Positions 1-7,173 of a DNA stretch of 22,620 nucleotides are shown one piece after another. The stretch is from the NCBI GenBank assembly GCA_965649545.1, contig CBFGLF010000013.1:1-22620 (forward strand). Direction: 5' to 3'. The notes beneath the pieces are model-generated. The model was not told where the DNA came from and did no database searches. It saw only the letters and a program-made list of their open reading frames with translations. Source of the DNA: CABHOJ01 sp965649545. Lineage in GTDB: Bacteria > Pseudomonadota > Gammaproteobacteria > Burkholderiales > Methylophilaceae. Every line of letters starts with the position of its first letter. The first letter of the stretch is position 1. The translations under genes and the position numbers were made by a program.

Positions 1-905
1 AACACGACGGCCTTGGCACTCATCGGTGGCGTATGGCCAGGGTCGGAGGAGCCGTAGATAGCGACCACCTTCTTGTCCAGGGCGGCAGCGACGTGCATCA
101 AGCCGGAGTCATTGCTGACGACTGCCGTCGTCAGTGACATGAGATCGATGGCTTCAGCCAGGCTGGTCTTGCCTCCGAGATCGAGACAGCGATTATCCGT
201 CAGGCCGTTGATCGTGCCAGACACGGGCATATCTTTGGCCGAACCGAATAACCAGACTTGCCAACCTTTATCCAATGCGGCATTGGCAACCTCGGCGTAA
301 TACTCGGGGGGCCAACGTTTGGCCTCTCCATATTCCGCCCCTGGGCAGAGGCCCAATACCGGCGTCTCGGGCATCTTCCGACCGAGACGGTGCAGGGTCT
401 CTTCGGCATGCTGCGGATCAGCGGTCAGGCTGGGGAGGGGGATATCGGCCGGTAACGCGGCATGGCGCTCCAGACCCAAAGCCACGAATCGGTCGACGGT
501 ACGCGGCAGCCTGGCAGGATCGAGAGGGCGAATATCGTTGAGCAATCCATACCGCATCTCCCCGAGGAAGCCGGTACGTCGTTTGATGCCGGCGGCAAAA
601 GGCAGGATCGCCGATTTCAGCGAGTTGGTGAGCAGGATGGCTTGAGAATAACCGCGTTGCCGGAGTTGTCTGCCAAACAGGATACGGGCATGCAAGGCGA
701 GTTGGCCATGCTTGAACGGCAGGGCAATCGCCTTGTGCACTTCCGGCATGCGTTCGAGCAGAGGCGATGTCCAGGCGGGCGCCGCGACGTCGATCAATGC
801 ATCCGGTTGCTGGGAGCGGATGGTCTTGAACAGGCTCTGTGCCAGGACCATATCCCCTACCCAGGAGGGGCCCATGACGAGGATCTTAGCTGGCAATTTT
901 TTCAA
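1..905 (-). CDS. waaF: ADP-heptose:LPS heptosyltransferase II, 3' end cut by window edge
   Basis: Adds the second L-glycero-D-manno-heptose to the LPS inner core at the cytoplasmic face of the inner membrane, using ADP-heptose (GT9 family). I read it from the reverse strand. The N-terminus KILVMGPSWVGDMVLAQSL closely matches the family start, followed by APAWTSPLLERMPEV, a nucleotide-sugar segment LCPGAEYGEAKRWPPEYY and the C-terminal-domain motif SNDSGLMHVAAAL. About 301 residues are visible. The E. coli protein has about 348, so roughly 40-50 residues lie beyond position 1. No ATG fits the start: the frame has a stop upstream, then TTG at 905-903 and TTG at 896-894, while the first ATG (875) would remove the first beta strand. 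Either TTG lies inside the end of hldE, so translation is probably coupled. It is last of the visible heptose operon. Confidence 0.93.
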   Translation of the reverse strand, partial: MKKLPAKILVMGPSWVGDMVLAQSLFKTIRSQQPDALIDVAAPAWTSPLLERMPEVHKAIALPFKHGQLALHARILFGRQLRQRGYSQAILLTNSLKSAILPFAAGIKRRTGFLGEMRYGLLNDIRPLDPARLPRTVDRFVALGLERHAALPADIPLPSLTADPQHAEETLHRLGRKMPETPVLGLCPGAEYGEAKRWPPEYYAEVANAALDKGWQVWLFGSAKDMPVSGTINGLTDNRCLDLGGKTSLAEAIDLMSLTTAVVSNDSGLMHVAAALDKKVVAIYGSSDPGHTPPMSAKAVV

Positions 906-2355
906 GGATACCGCTGGTGCTGCGACCGGGAACGATAGGGATCAACGCGATCTTGCCGCCCCAGGATTTCACTTCCTTGCCGCCGACCACCTGGTCTTCG
1001 CTGTAGTCGCTGCCCTTGACGATGACGTCCGGGCGTATGGCTTCGATCAGTTGCAAGGGCGTATCCTCGTCGAACAGGACGACGGCGTCGACGGCTTCCA
1101 GTGCGGCCAGCACGCGTGCGCGGTCGGCTTCGTGGATGACCGGGCGGGTCGGCCCCTTGAGCGCGCTGACCGAGCGATCGGTGTTCAGGCCGAGGATCAG
1201 GCGGTCGCCGGTCTTGCGTGCGGCTTCCAGGTAAGTCACATGCCCTGCATGCAGCAGGTCGAAACAGCCGTTGGTGAAGACGATGCGTTGGCCACTCGCT
1301 TTCCAGGCACTGACGCGTGTCATGAGTGCTTGCAGGTCGCAGATCTTGTCGCCTTGGGATGCCGAATCCTGTGTCACCAGTGTATGCAGTAGTTCGACTT
1401 TGTCGATGGGTACGGTGCCGACCTTGCCGACGACGATGCCAGCCGCGATATTCGCCAGTTGCAGGGCCTCGATGTGGTTGAGGCCGTGGATCATGCCAGC
1501 GGCGAGGGTACTGATGACGGTATCACCCGCGCCAGAGACGTCGAACACCTGTTTGGCCGTGGCTGGGATGTGCAGGAGGTTGTTGCCGTCGATCAGCGAG
1601 ATGCCTTCTTCGCCGCGCGTGACGGCAAGGAATTCCAGATCGAGCGCGTCGCGTAATTTCTTGGCCCCGGAGAGCAAGGCGGAGTGGTCATCCACGCTGG
1701 CGCCACAGGCTTCTGCCGTCTCGCGCTTGTTCGGGGTGAGTGCGGTCGCGCCCTGATATTTGCTGTAATCACGGCCCTTGGGGTCGACCAATACCGGAAT
1801 GCCCAGTTGACGCGCCTGGTTGATGACATCCTGGCAGACGTCCACACTGAGTACGCCCTTGGCATAATCGGAAAGGATGACCACTGCCGGCCGGTCCTGC
1901 AGTTGCTGGGCGATCCGCTCTTGCAACTGACGAGTCTCGTCGGCGGAAAATGCGGCATGGCTCTCCTGGTCGAGTCTCAGCATCTGCTGATGTCCGCCGA
2001 GGATACGGGTCTTGGTCACGGTGGGGCGCTGGCTGGATTCGAACACCGCGTCGGACTGTATCCCGCTCTCGGCCAGCATCCTGATCAGCGAACGGCCTTC
2101 CGCATCGCTGCCGATACACCCGGCGATATGGGTCTTGATGCCCAGGCCAGCGAGATTGGCTGCGACGTTGGCCGCGCCTCCGGCGCGCTCGCTCTGCTGG
2201 CGCAGCAGCACGACGGGGACCGGTGCTTCAGGCGAGATGCGCTGCACCTCACCGATCAGGTAGCGGTCCAGCATGAGGTCGCCGACCACCAGCGCCCATT
2301 GGTTGCTCTGGCCGAATTGTTGACGCACGGTATCGATCAGCTTCTGCTGGCTCAA
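886..2355 (-). CDS. hldE: Bifunctional heptose-7-phosphate kinase / heptose-1-phosphate adenylyltransferase
   Basis: Two steps of ADP-heptose synthesis in one cytoplasmic protein: phosphorylation of D-glycero-D-manno-heptose 7-phosphate at C1, and later AMP transfer to heptose 1-phosphate. The 489 residues (E. coli has 477) show a PfkB/ribokinase-type kinase first: GDLMLDRYL near residue 25, GGAANVAANLAGLG at 59-72, and the catalytic anion-hole motif DVSGAGDT near 270-280. A nucleotidyltransferase domain follows, with FTNGCFDLLHAGH near 358-370. Both halves look intact. The start is TTG: its bases overlap the gmhA stop as TTGA (2355-2352), with GAGG about 9 bases upstream. The first in-frame ATG would delete the VVGD strand. 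Coupling with gmhA is therefore likely. Formerly rfaE. Confidence 0.97.
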   Translation of the reverse strand: MSQQKLIDTVRQQFGQSNQWALVVGDLMLDRYLIGEVQRISPEAPVPVVLLRQQSERAGGAANVAANLAGLGIKTHIAGCIGSDAEGRSLIRMLAESGIQSDAVFESSQRPTVTKTRILGGHQQMLRLDQESHAAFSADETRQLQERIAQQLQDRPAVVILSDYAKGVLSVDVCQDVINQARQLGIPVLVDPKGRDYSKYQGATALTPNKRETAEACGASVDDHSALLSGAKKLRDALDLEFLAVTRGEEGISLIDGNNLLHIPATAKQVFDVSGAGDTVISTLAAGMIHGLNHIEALQLANIAAGIVVGKVGTVPIDKVELLHTLVTQDSASQGDKICDLQALMTRVSAWKASGQRIVFTNGCFDLLHAGHVTYLEAARKTGDRLILGLNTDRSVSALKGPTRPVIHEADRARVLAALEAVDAVVLFDEDTPLQLIEAIRPDVIVKGSDYSEDQVVGGKEVKSWGGKIALIPIVPGRSTSGILEKIAS

Positions 2356-2918
2356 AGGTGGGCCTCTAACAGTTCACACAAGCTGTGGTAGACGAAGATG
2401 TGGGCTTCTTGCACACGCGGCGTGTCGTGCGACGGCATGACGAGCTTATAGTCGCACATCGCAGCCAGTTTCCCGCCGGTGCCGCCAGAAAGCAGCACGG
2501 TGATACCACCTAGTTCTTTCGCCTTCTCGATGGCTCGGATGACGTTGCTGCTGTTGCCCGACGTGGACAGTCCGACGACGACGTCCCCAGGGTTGCAATG
2601 CGCTTCCACCTGGCGGGAGAAGATCGCGTCAAAGCCGTAGTCGTTACCGATGGCGGTCAATGCCGAGGTATCTACGGTCAGGGAGATCGCAGGCAAGCCG
2701 CGACGTTCCTTCTTGTAACGCCCGACGATCTCGGCGGCGATATGCTGGCTGTCGGCAGCGCTGCCGCCGTTGCCCATCAGGATGATCTTGCCGCCCTTGG
2801 CGATACATTGGCGCCAGACCTCGGCCACTTCGGCGATGGCCGGTAGCAGCGCGTCCATCTCGGCGAACACGGCCCGATGGTCATCGAGGCGTTCACGTAA
2901 TGTTTGGATATCGTTCAC
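2352..2918 (-). CDS. gmhA: Phosphoheptose isomerase
   Basis: Converts sedoheptulose 7-phosphate to D-glycero-D-manno-heptose 7-phosphate, the first committed step of LPS-heptose synthesis, in the cytoplasm. The 188 residues form a single SIS (sugar isomerase) domain, close to the 192 of E. coli. Visible motifs are MGNGGSAADSQH (48-59), AAEIVGRYK (61-69), LSTSGNSSNV (117-126) and the C-terminal VQEAHIFVYHSLCELLE, which carries the conserved histidine. The start is GTG at 2918, preceded by GAGGA about 8 bases upstream. The ATG at 2926 is out of frame. It lies 10 bases after hldD and overlaps hldE by 4 bases. The GmhB phosphatase acting between the two HldE reactions is not encoded in this window. 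Confidence 0.96.
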   Translation of the reverse strand: MNDIQTLRERLDDHRAVFAEMDALLPAIAEVAEVWRQCIAKGGKIILMGNGGSAADSQHIAAEIVGRYKKERRGLPAISLTVDTSALTAIGNDYGFDAIFSRQVEAHCNPGDVVVGLSTSGNSSNVIRAIEKAKELGGITVLLSGGTGGKLAAMCDYKLVMPSHDTPRVQEAHIFVYHSLCELLEAHL

Positions 2919-2928
2919 GGTCTCATCC

Positions 2929-3924
2929 TCAGCAGTACGGGTCAGGCTGCATCAAGTATTGCTGCACGTAATCCGCGACCCCCTCTTCCAGCGTATGGAA
3001 GGGCTTGTCATAACCTGCGGCGCGCAATTTGGCGACATTGGCCTCGGTGAAATACTGGTATTTGCCTTGCAGATCCTGCGGCATATCGACATAAGTGATG
3101 GACGGCTTGCGCTCCATGCTATGCATCACGGCGGTGGCCAGATCCTTGAAGGCACGGGCTTTGCCGCTGCCGATATTGTAGATGCCGGAATCGCCCTGAT
3201 GGTCGATGAAGTGCGCCACCGCGGCCGCGGCATCCTTCACGTACACGAAATCGCGCAGCTGCATGCCGTCCGCATAGCCTTCCTTCGCGCTCTTGAACAG
3301 CTTGACGGTACCGAACTCGCGGAACTGGTTGAAGCTATGGAAAGCCACACTGGCCATCCGCTCCTTATGGTATTCGTTAGGGCCGTAGACGTTGAAGAAC
3401 TTGAATCCGTACCATCTTGGTGGAGTCGGCAGGTGCTTGGCCACTTGGCGCAAGGCCCACTGATCGAAGAATTGTTTGGAGTAGCCGTAGCCGTTCAAGG
3501 GGCGCAGTCGGTCGAGCTGCGACTGGTCATCGTCATAGCCGTCATCGCCTGCGCCGTAAGTGGCGGCGGAACTGGCGTAAAGGAATGGCACGTCGCGCTG
3601 CGCGCACCAGGCCCACAGCTGTTGGCTGTAATGGATGTTGTCCTGCACCAGCTTGTTGAAGTCCCGCTCGGTGGTGGCGCTGATCGCCCCCATGTGGATC
3701 ACGGCGTCGATGCGTTCGCCGTTGCCCCGGCCGGTGTCGTTCAGCCAAGGCAAGAGTTCGTCCTTGTCGAGGTAGTTCGCGTAGCGACGGTGGCAGAGGT
3801 TCTGCCATTGGTCCGGATGCGTCAGGCGGTCGACGATGATGATGTCGTCCCGCTTGAGGATCTGGTTGAGGTGCCAGGCGATCATGCTGCCTATCATGCC
3901 GGCGCCGCCGGTGATGATGATCAT
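2929..3924 (-). CDS. hldD: ADP-L-glycero-D-manno-heptose 6-epimerase
   Basis: Last step of ADP-heptose synthesis: epimerises ADP-D-glycero-D-manno-heptose at C6 using bound NADP. The 331 residues are a short-chain dehydrogenase/reductase-type extended epimerase. The N-terminal nucleotide-binding loop is TGGAGMIGS, then VIHMGAISATTE near 95-105, the catalytic YGYSK (YxxxK) near 142-146, and FKFFNVYGPNEYHK, characteristic of HldD. The ATG at 3924 gives the canonical MIIITGGAG start. This is the first gene of the minus-strand heptose operon, with a good extended -10 just upstream (3955-3963). It also appears as rfaD/waaD in older naming. Confidence 0.97.
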   Translation of the reverse strand: MIIITGGAGMIGSMIAWHLNQILKRDDIIIVDRLTHPDQWQNLCHRRYANYLDKDELLPWLNDTGRGNGERIDAVIHMGAISATTERDFNKLVQDNIHYSQQLWAWCAQRDVPFLYASSAATYGAGDDGYDDDQSQLDRLRPLNGYGYSKQFFDQWALRQVAKHLPTPPRWYGFKFFNVYGPNEYHKERMASVAFHSFNQFREFGTVKLFKSAKEGYADGMQLRDFVYVKDAAAAVAHFIDHQGDSGIYNIGSGKARAFKDLATAVMHSMERKPSITYVDMPQDLQGKYQYFTEANVAKLRAAGYDKPFHTLEEGVADYVQQYLMQPDPYC

Positions 3925-3954
3925 GGGTGGGGATCCAAATTTAACGGATATGGA

Positions 3955-3963
3955 AGTATAACA
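3955..3963 (-). promoter_or_regulatory. Extended -10 promoter for the hldD-gmhA-hldE-waaF operon
   Basis: On the minus strand the bases read TGTTATACT: a TGn extension plus TATACT, a 5/6 match to TATAAT. No good -35 is visible at 16-18 bases, which fits an extended -10 promoter. Transcription would begin near 3948 and give a leader of about 24 bases before the hldD ATG. It sits in the 75-base gap between hemH and hldD. Inferred from pattern only. Confidence 0.5.
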
Positions 3964-3999
3964 AACGCGCCCTGATTTTTTGATTCAGGATTGCAGTCG

Positions 4000-5106
4000 T
4001 CAGGATTGTGCGCCCAGGGCTTTAGCACGCAGGTGGGTCATCTCGGCTTCTTTCGCGGCCGCTTCCCGGTCCCAGGTCTCGCTCACCCAGCCTTGCATAT
4101 TCTCCAGGGCGATGTCGCACATGGCATGGATCCAGGCCTCCTGCTCGTTGAGGGCGGGGATGTAGTGATATTCGCCGCCACCAGCGTCGGTGAACAGATG
4201 CTTGCCTTCCATCGCGATCTCTTCCAGGGTCTCCAGACAATCGCTGGAAAAACCGGGACAGATGACGTCGACACGTTTCAGTCGCTGCTTGCCCAAGGCC
4301 TCCAGGGTCGGCGCCAAGTAGGGCTTGAGCCATTCGGCCTTGCCGAAGCGGGACTGGAAACAGACCATGTATTGGTCCTTGCTGAGCCCCAGCGCCTCGG
4401 CCAGCAACCTGCCGGTCTTGTGGCATTCGCAGTGGTAGGGGTCGCCTTTGAGCAAACTGAATTTAGGCACGCCATGGAAGCTCATGATGAGCTTCTCCGG
4501 TTGGCCGTGTTCAGCCCAATGCGCCTTCACGCTCTGGGCCAAGGCCGCGATGTAGGCGGGGTGGTCATGGTAATGACGGATGGTGCGGATGGCAGGGACG
4601 TTCCGCGTGCGCAGCATCTTCAACCAGACCGCATCCAGCGCGGAGGCGCTGCTGCTCGAGGCATATTGCGGGTAGAGCGGGAACACCAGGATACGGTCGC
4701 AGTGCTGGGCCTTGAGCTTGTCGATGGCGGACTCGATCGATGGATTGCCGTAACGCATGCCCAATTCGACCCGGAACGGCGACGCGATGCGTGTGCCCAA
4801 AAACCCCTGGAGCAACTTGGTCTGCTTCTGCGCATGCGCGAGGAGCGGAGAACCCTCGCTGGTCCAGATCTGCGCATATTTCTCGGCGGATTTGCGGGGG
4901 CGCAGGTTAAGGATGATGACGTTGAGGATGAACCACCAGATCAGCCTGGGGATCTCGACCACACGTCGGTCACTGAGGAATTGCTTGAGGTAGGGCCGCA
5001 ACGCCTTGCCCGTCGGGGCGTCCGGCGTACCGAGATTCGCGAGCAGGATGCCGACGCGGGCCTGGTCGCCATGTTGATATGGCGGTTCCTGATGATAGTA
5101 GGGCAT
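4000..5106 (-). CDS. hemH: Ferrochelatase
   Basis: Inserts Fe2+ into protoporphyrin IX, the last step of heme synthesis. The 368 residues show VGILLANLGTPDAPTG near 18-33, FPLYPQYASSSS in the middle, MSFHGVPKFSLLKGDPYHCEC with the metal-binding histidine near 210, and GFSSDCLETLEEIA with the conserved glutamate near 290. It is longer than E. coli HemH (320) because of an N-terminal tail and a stretch WWFILNVIILNLRPRKS that could associate with the membrane, as in other betaproteobacterial forms. The open frame extends upstream to 5463, but that part lies inside hrcA and lacks homology. I chose the ATG at 5106, just before the conserved region. It lies 16 bases after hrcA on the same strand, probably cotranscribed. 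Confidence 0.97.
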   Translation of the reverse strand: MPYYHQEPPYQHGDQARVGILLANLGTPDAPTGKALRPYLKQFLSDRRVVEIPRLIWWFILNVIILNLRPRKSAEKYAQIWTSEGSPLLAHAQKQTKLLQGFLGTRIASPFRVELGMRYGNPSIESAIDKLKAQHCDRILVFPLYPQYASSSSASALDAVWLKMLRTRNVPAIRTIRHYHDHPAYIAALAQSVKAHWAEHGQPEKLIMSFHGVPKFSLLKGDPYHCECHKTGRLLAEALGLSKDQYMVCFQSRFGKAEWLKPYLAPTLEALGKQRLKRVDVICPGFSSDCLETLEEIAMEGKHLFTDAGGGEYHYIPALNEQEAWIHAMCDIALENMQGWVSETWDREAAAKEAEMTHLRAKALGAQS

Positions 5107-5122
5107 AAAGTCTTGAATGGGC

Positions 5123-6142
5123 TCAGCTGTTGTTAAGTGCGTTGGAAAGAAGTTTGGCGGTGACATCGACGATGGGGATGACGCGCTCGTAAGCCATGCG
5201 GGTGGGGCCGATGACCCCAAGGGTGCCGACGGTCTGGCCGTTGGCTTCGTAAGGGGCGGTGACCATGCTGCATTCATCGAGCGGCAGGTAACCGGATTCG
5301 CCGCCGATGAAGATCTGGATGCCTTCGGCACGCTGGCTGTTGTCGAGCAACTGCATGAGCGAGGTACGGCGTTCGAACACCTCGAACAGCTTGCGCAGCG
5401 ATGTGACGTTGGTCGACAGGTCGTCGACCTGCAGCAGATTGCGCTCGCCCGAGATGACGACACTGTCCTTATCCTCGTTCAGCGCTTTGGTGCTGGCTTC
5501 CATGGCGGCCGTCATCAGGCGCGTCATGTCCGACTGCATCTGCTTCAGTTCCTCGTGCAGTTTCTTTTGCACCTGATCGAAGGTATGGCCGGAGTAGTGC
5601 TGGTTGAAGAAGTTGCTGGCTTGTACCAGTTCCGAGGCTGAGTAGGGCTTGTCAGTGACGATGATGCGGTTCTGGACGTTGCCGTCCGAGGTGACGATGA
5701 TCACCAGGATGCGTTTCTCGGACAGCGGCAGGAATTCCAGATGCCGGAAGGACACGCTCTTCCTGCGCGGCACCATGACCACGCCGGCGAACTGGGTCAG
5801 GTTGGAGAGCATACCGGCGGCCGAGGCGATCAATTCCTGCGGATCGGGTGAGGAGAACTGCTGCTCGAACTGCCGCAGTTCCTGGCTCTGTATCGGCTTC
5901 ACCGTGAGTAGCGTGTCGACGAAGAAACGGTAGCCGCGCTGGGTCGGGATACGGCCGGCGGAGGTGTGCGGGCTGGCGATGAAGCCCAACTCCTCGAGGT
6001 CGGACATCACATTGCGGATCGTGGCAGGGCTGAGGTCCAGGCCGGAGCATTTGGAGAGCGTGCGCGAGCCGACTGGTTGTCCATCACTGATGTAATGTTC
6101 TACCAGGGTCTTGAGCAGGATCTGTGAGCGCTTATCTAACAT
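5123..6142 (-). CDS. hrcA: Heat-inducible transcription repressor HrcA
   Basis: DNA-binding repressor of class I heat-shock genes, normally acting at CIRCE operators and activated by GroEL. The 339 residues begin MLDKRSQILLKTLVEHYISDGQPVGSR, a winged-helix N-terminus. The recognition region SPATIRNVMSDLEELGFI follows, with the wing SPHTSAGRIPTQRGYRFFVD, and then a GAF-like dimerisation region including FIGGESGYLP and GVIGPTRMAYERVI near the end. I chose the ATG at 6142 because family members usually start at MLD(E/K)RS. A TTG at 6172 would add ten residues that look like leader sequence. First gene of a two-gene unit with hemH, divergent from nadK. No CIRCE sequence (TTAGCACTC-N9-GAGTGCTAA) is present upstream, but a different inverted repeat is (6194-6217). 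Confidence 0.97.
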   Translation of the reverse strand: MLDKRSQILLKTLVEHYISDGQPVGSRTLSKCSGLDLSPATIRNVMSDLEELGFIASPHTSAGRIPTQRGYRFFVDTLLTVKPIQSQELRQFEQQFSSPDPQELIASAAGMLSNLTQFAGVVMVPRRKSVSFRHLEFLPLSEKRILVIIVTSDGNVQNRIIVTDKPYSASELVQASNFFNQHYSGHTFDQVQKKLHEELKQMQSDMTRLMTAAMEASTKALNEDKDSVVISGERNLLQVDDLSTNVTSLRKLFEVFERRTSLMQLLDNSQRAEGIQIFIGGESGYLPLDECSMVTAPYEANGQTVGTLGVIGPTRMAYERVIPIVDVTAKLLSNALNNS

Positions 6143-6193
6143 GGTGTCCAATAGGGAGGATGAGGGCTGCAAGCCAAAACTTCAAGCGTTCAT

Positions 6194-6217
6194 CCTGCCG
6201 CAAAATTATCCGGCAGG
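6194..6217. repeat. Perfect 7-bp inverted repeat with 10-bp gap upstream of hrcA
   Basis: CCTGCCG at 6194-6200 and CGGCAGG at 6211-6217 are exact reverse complements separated by CAAAATTATC. The gap contains the -10 hexamer of a candidate hrcA promoter. The arm and gap lengths resemble those of CIRCE (9-9-9), but the arm sequence differs. It could be an operator. A transcript hairpin is unlikely if transcription starts near 6198. Confidence 0.5.
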
Positions 6218-6233
6218 CGCCCTGCGCATGCAA
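6205..6233 (-). promoter_or_regulatory. Candidate sigma-70 promoter for hrcA-hemH
   Basis: On the minus strand, TTGCAT (6233-6228) and GATAAT (6210-6205) are separated by exactly 17 bases. The -10 matches consensus at 5/6 and the -35 at only 3/6. Transcription would start near 6198, leaving a leader of about 55 bases before the hrcA ATG. The -10 is framed by the arms of an inverted repeat. Confidence 0.4.
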
Positions 6234-6295
6234 TATATATTCTCAGTGTCGATCGCCGACGCTAAACCTTCTATGCCATCGCCATCTATGATTTA

Positions 6296-7168
6296 ATGCC
6301 AGCCATGAAAAGCGCTTTCCAGACCGTCGCCCTCATCGGCAAATATATGAATCCGCAGATGCGGGATCAGATCGTCGCCTTGGCGCAGTTCCTGACCGGG
6401 CGTCAGTTGACGGTCGTCATCGAGGAGCGCACCGCGGAGAATTCCGGCATCGGCGGCTACACCACGGTGCATGTCAACGCCATCGGTACGCACGCGGACC
6501 TGGCGATCGTGCTCGGCGGCGACGGCACCATGCTCACCGCGGCGCGTGCCCTGGTGGATCATCAGATCCCACTGGTGGGCGTCAACCGTGGCCGGTTCGG
6601 GTTCCTCACGGACCTAAGCTCCGAATCCATGATCGAAGGCCTGGGCCGCATCCTGGACGGCGCTTACGACACCGAGCAACGTATCCTGCTCTCAGCGAGC
6701 ATCACGCGTCAGGGTGAGGTCATCAGCCAGGGCTGCGCCCTCAACGACGTGGTCGTCAACAAGAACGGCATCGCGCGACTCATCGAGCTCGAAGTGAACA
6801 TCGATGGCCAGTTCGTCCACCGCCAGCGTTCCGACGGCCTGATCCTGGCGACGCCAACCGGCACCACCGCCTATTCGCTGTCGGCAGGCGGGCCTATCCT
6901 GCACCCGACGCTGGACGCCATCGCGCTGGTGCCGATCTGTCCCCATACCTTGAGTAACCGTCCGATCGCTGTCCACAGCGCCAGCAAGGTCGAGATCACC
7001 GTCGTGCATGCCGAAGACGCGCAGGTGCATTTCGACGGACAGATGCAACTGTCGCTGCTCGAGGGCGACAAGGTGCTGGTGCAGCGCGCGCAGAACAAAG
7101 TCACCTTGCTACATCCTGAAGGGCACAGCCATTACGGGATGTTGCGCGAAAAACTGCACTGGGGTTAG
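6296..7168 (+). CDS. nadK: NAD kinase
   Basis: Phosphorylates NAD to NADP with ATP in the cytoplasm. The 290 residues (E. coli 292) contain VLGGDGTMLTAAR near 72-84 (the GGDG catalytic motif), VNRGRFGFLTDL near 100, QRSDGLILATPTGTTAYSLSAGGP near 180-203 and PICPHTLSNRPI, all diagnostic of the PpnK/NadK family. The ATG at 6296 is used here; the ATG at 6305 would also leave the family region intact, and neither has a clear Shine-Dalgarno sequence. A TATGAT hexamer lies at 6287-6292, but it is too close to the start for me to call a promoter. It is followed after 5 bases by recN, with which it is likely cotranscribed. Confidence 0.97.
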   Translation: MPAMKSAFQTVALIGKYMNPQMRDQIVALAQFLTGRQLTVVIEERTAENSGIGGYTTVHVNAIGTHADLAIVLGGDGTMLTAARALVDHQIPLVGVNRGRFGFLTDLSSESMIEGLGRILDGAYDTEQRILLSASITRQGEVISQGCALNDVVVNKNGIARLIELEVNIDGQFVHRQRSDGLILATPTGTTAYSLSAGGPILHPTLDAIALVPICPHTLSNRPIAVHSASKVEITVVHAEDAQVHFDGQMQLSLLEGDKVLVQRAQNKVTLLHPEGHSHYGMLREKLHWG

Positions 7169-7173
7169 CAGGC

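Noticed and set aside
2770..3975. 401-codon plus-strand frame opposite hldD
   Set aside because: The minus strand encodes a full HldD with its catalytic motifs; the plus frame is a compositional shadow without recognisable domains.
3971..3989. Hairpin CCTGA/TCAGG between hemH and hldD
   Set aside because: Only five base pairs with a nine-base loop, and no T run on the minus strand, so it is not a credible hemH terminator.
6121..6142. GAGCGCTTA near the hrcA start as a CIRCE half-site
   Set aside because: It is inside the coding region, matches only part of GAGTGCTAA and has no partner arm at nine bases.
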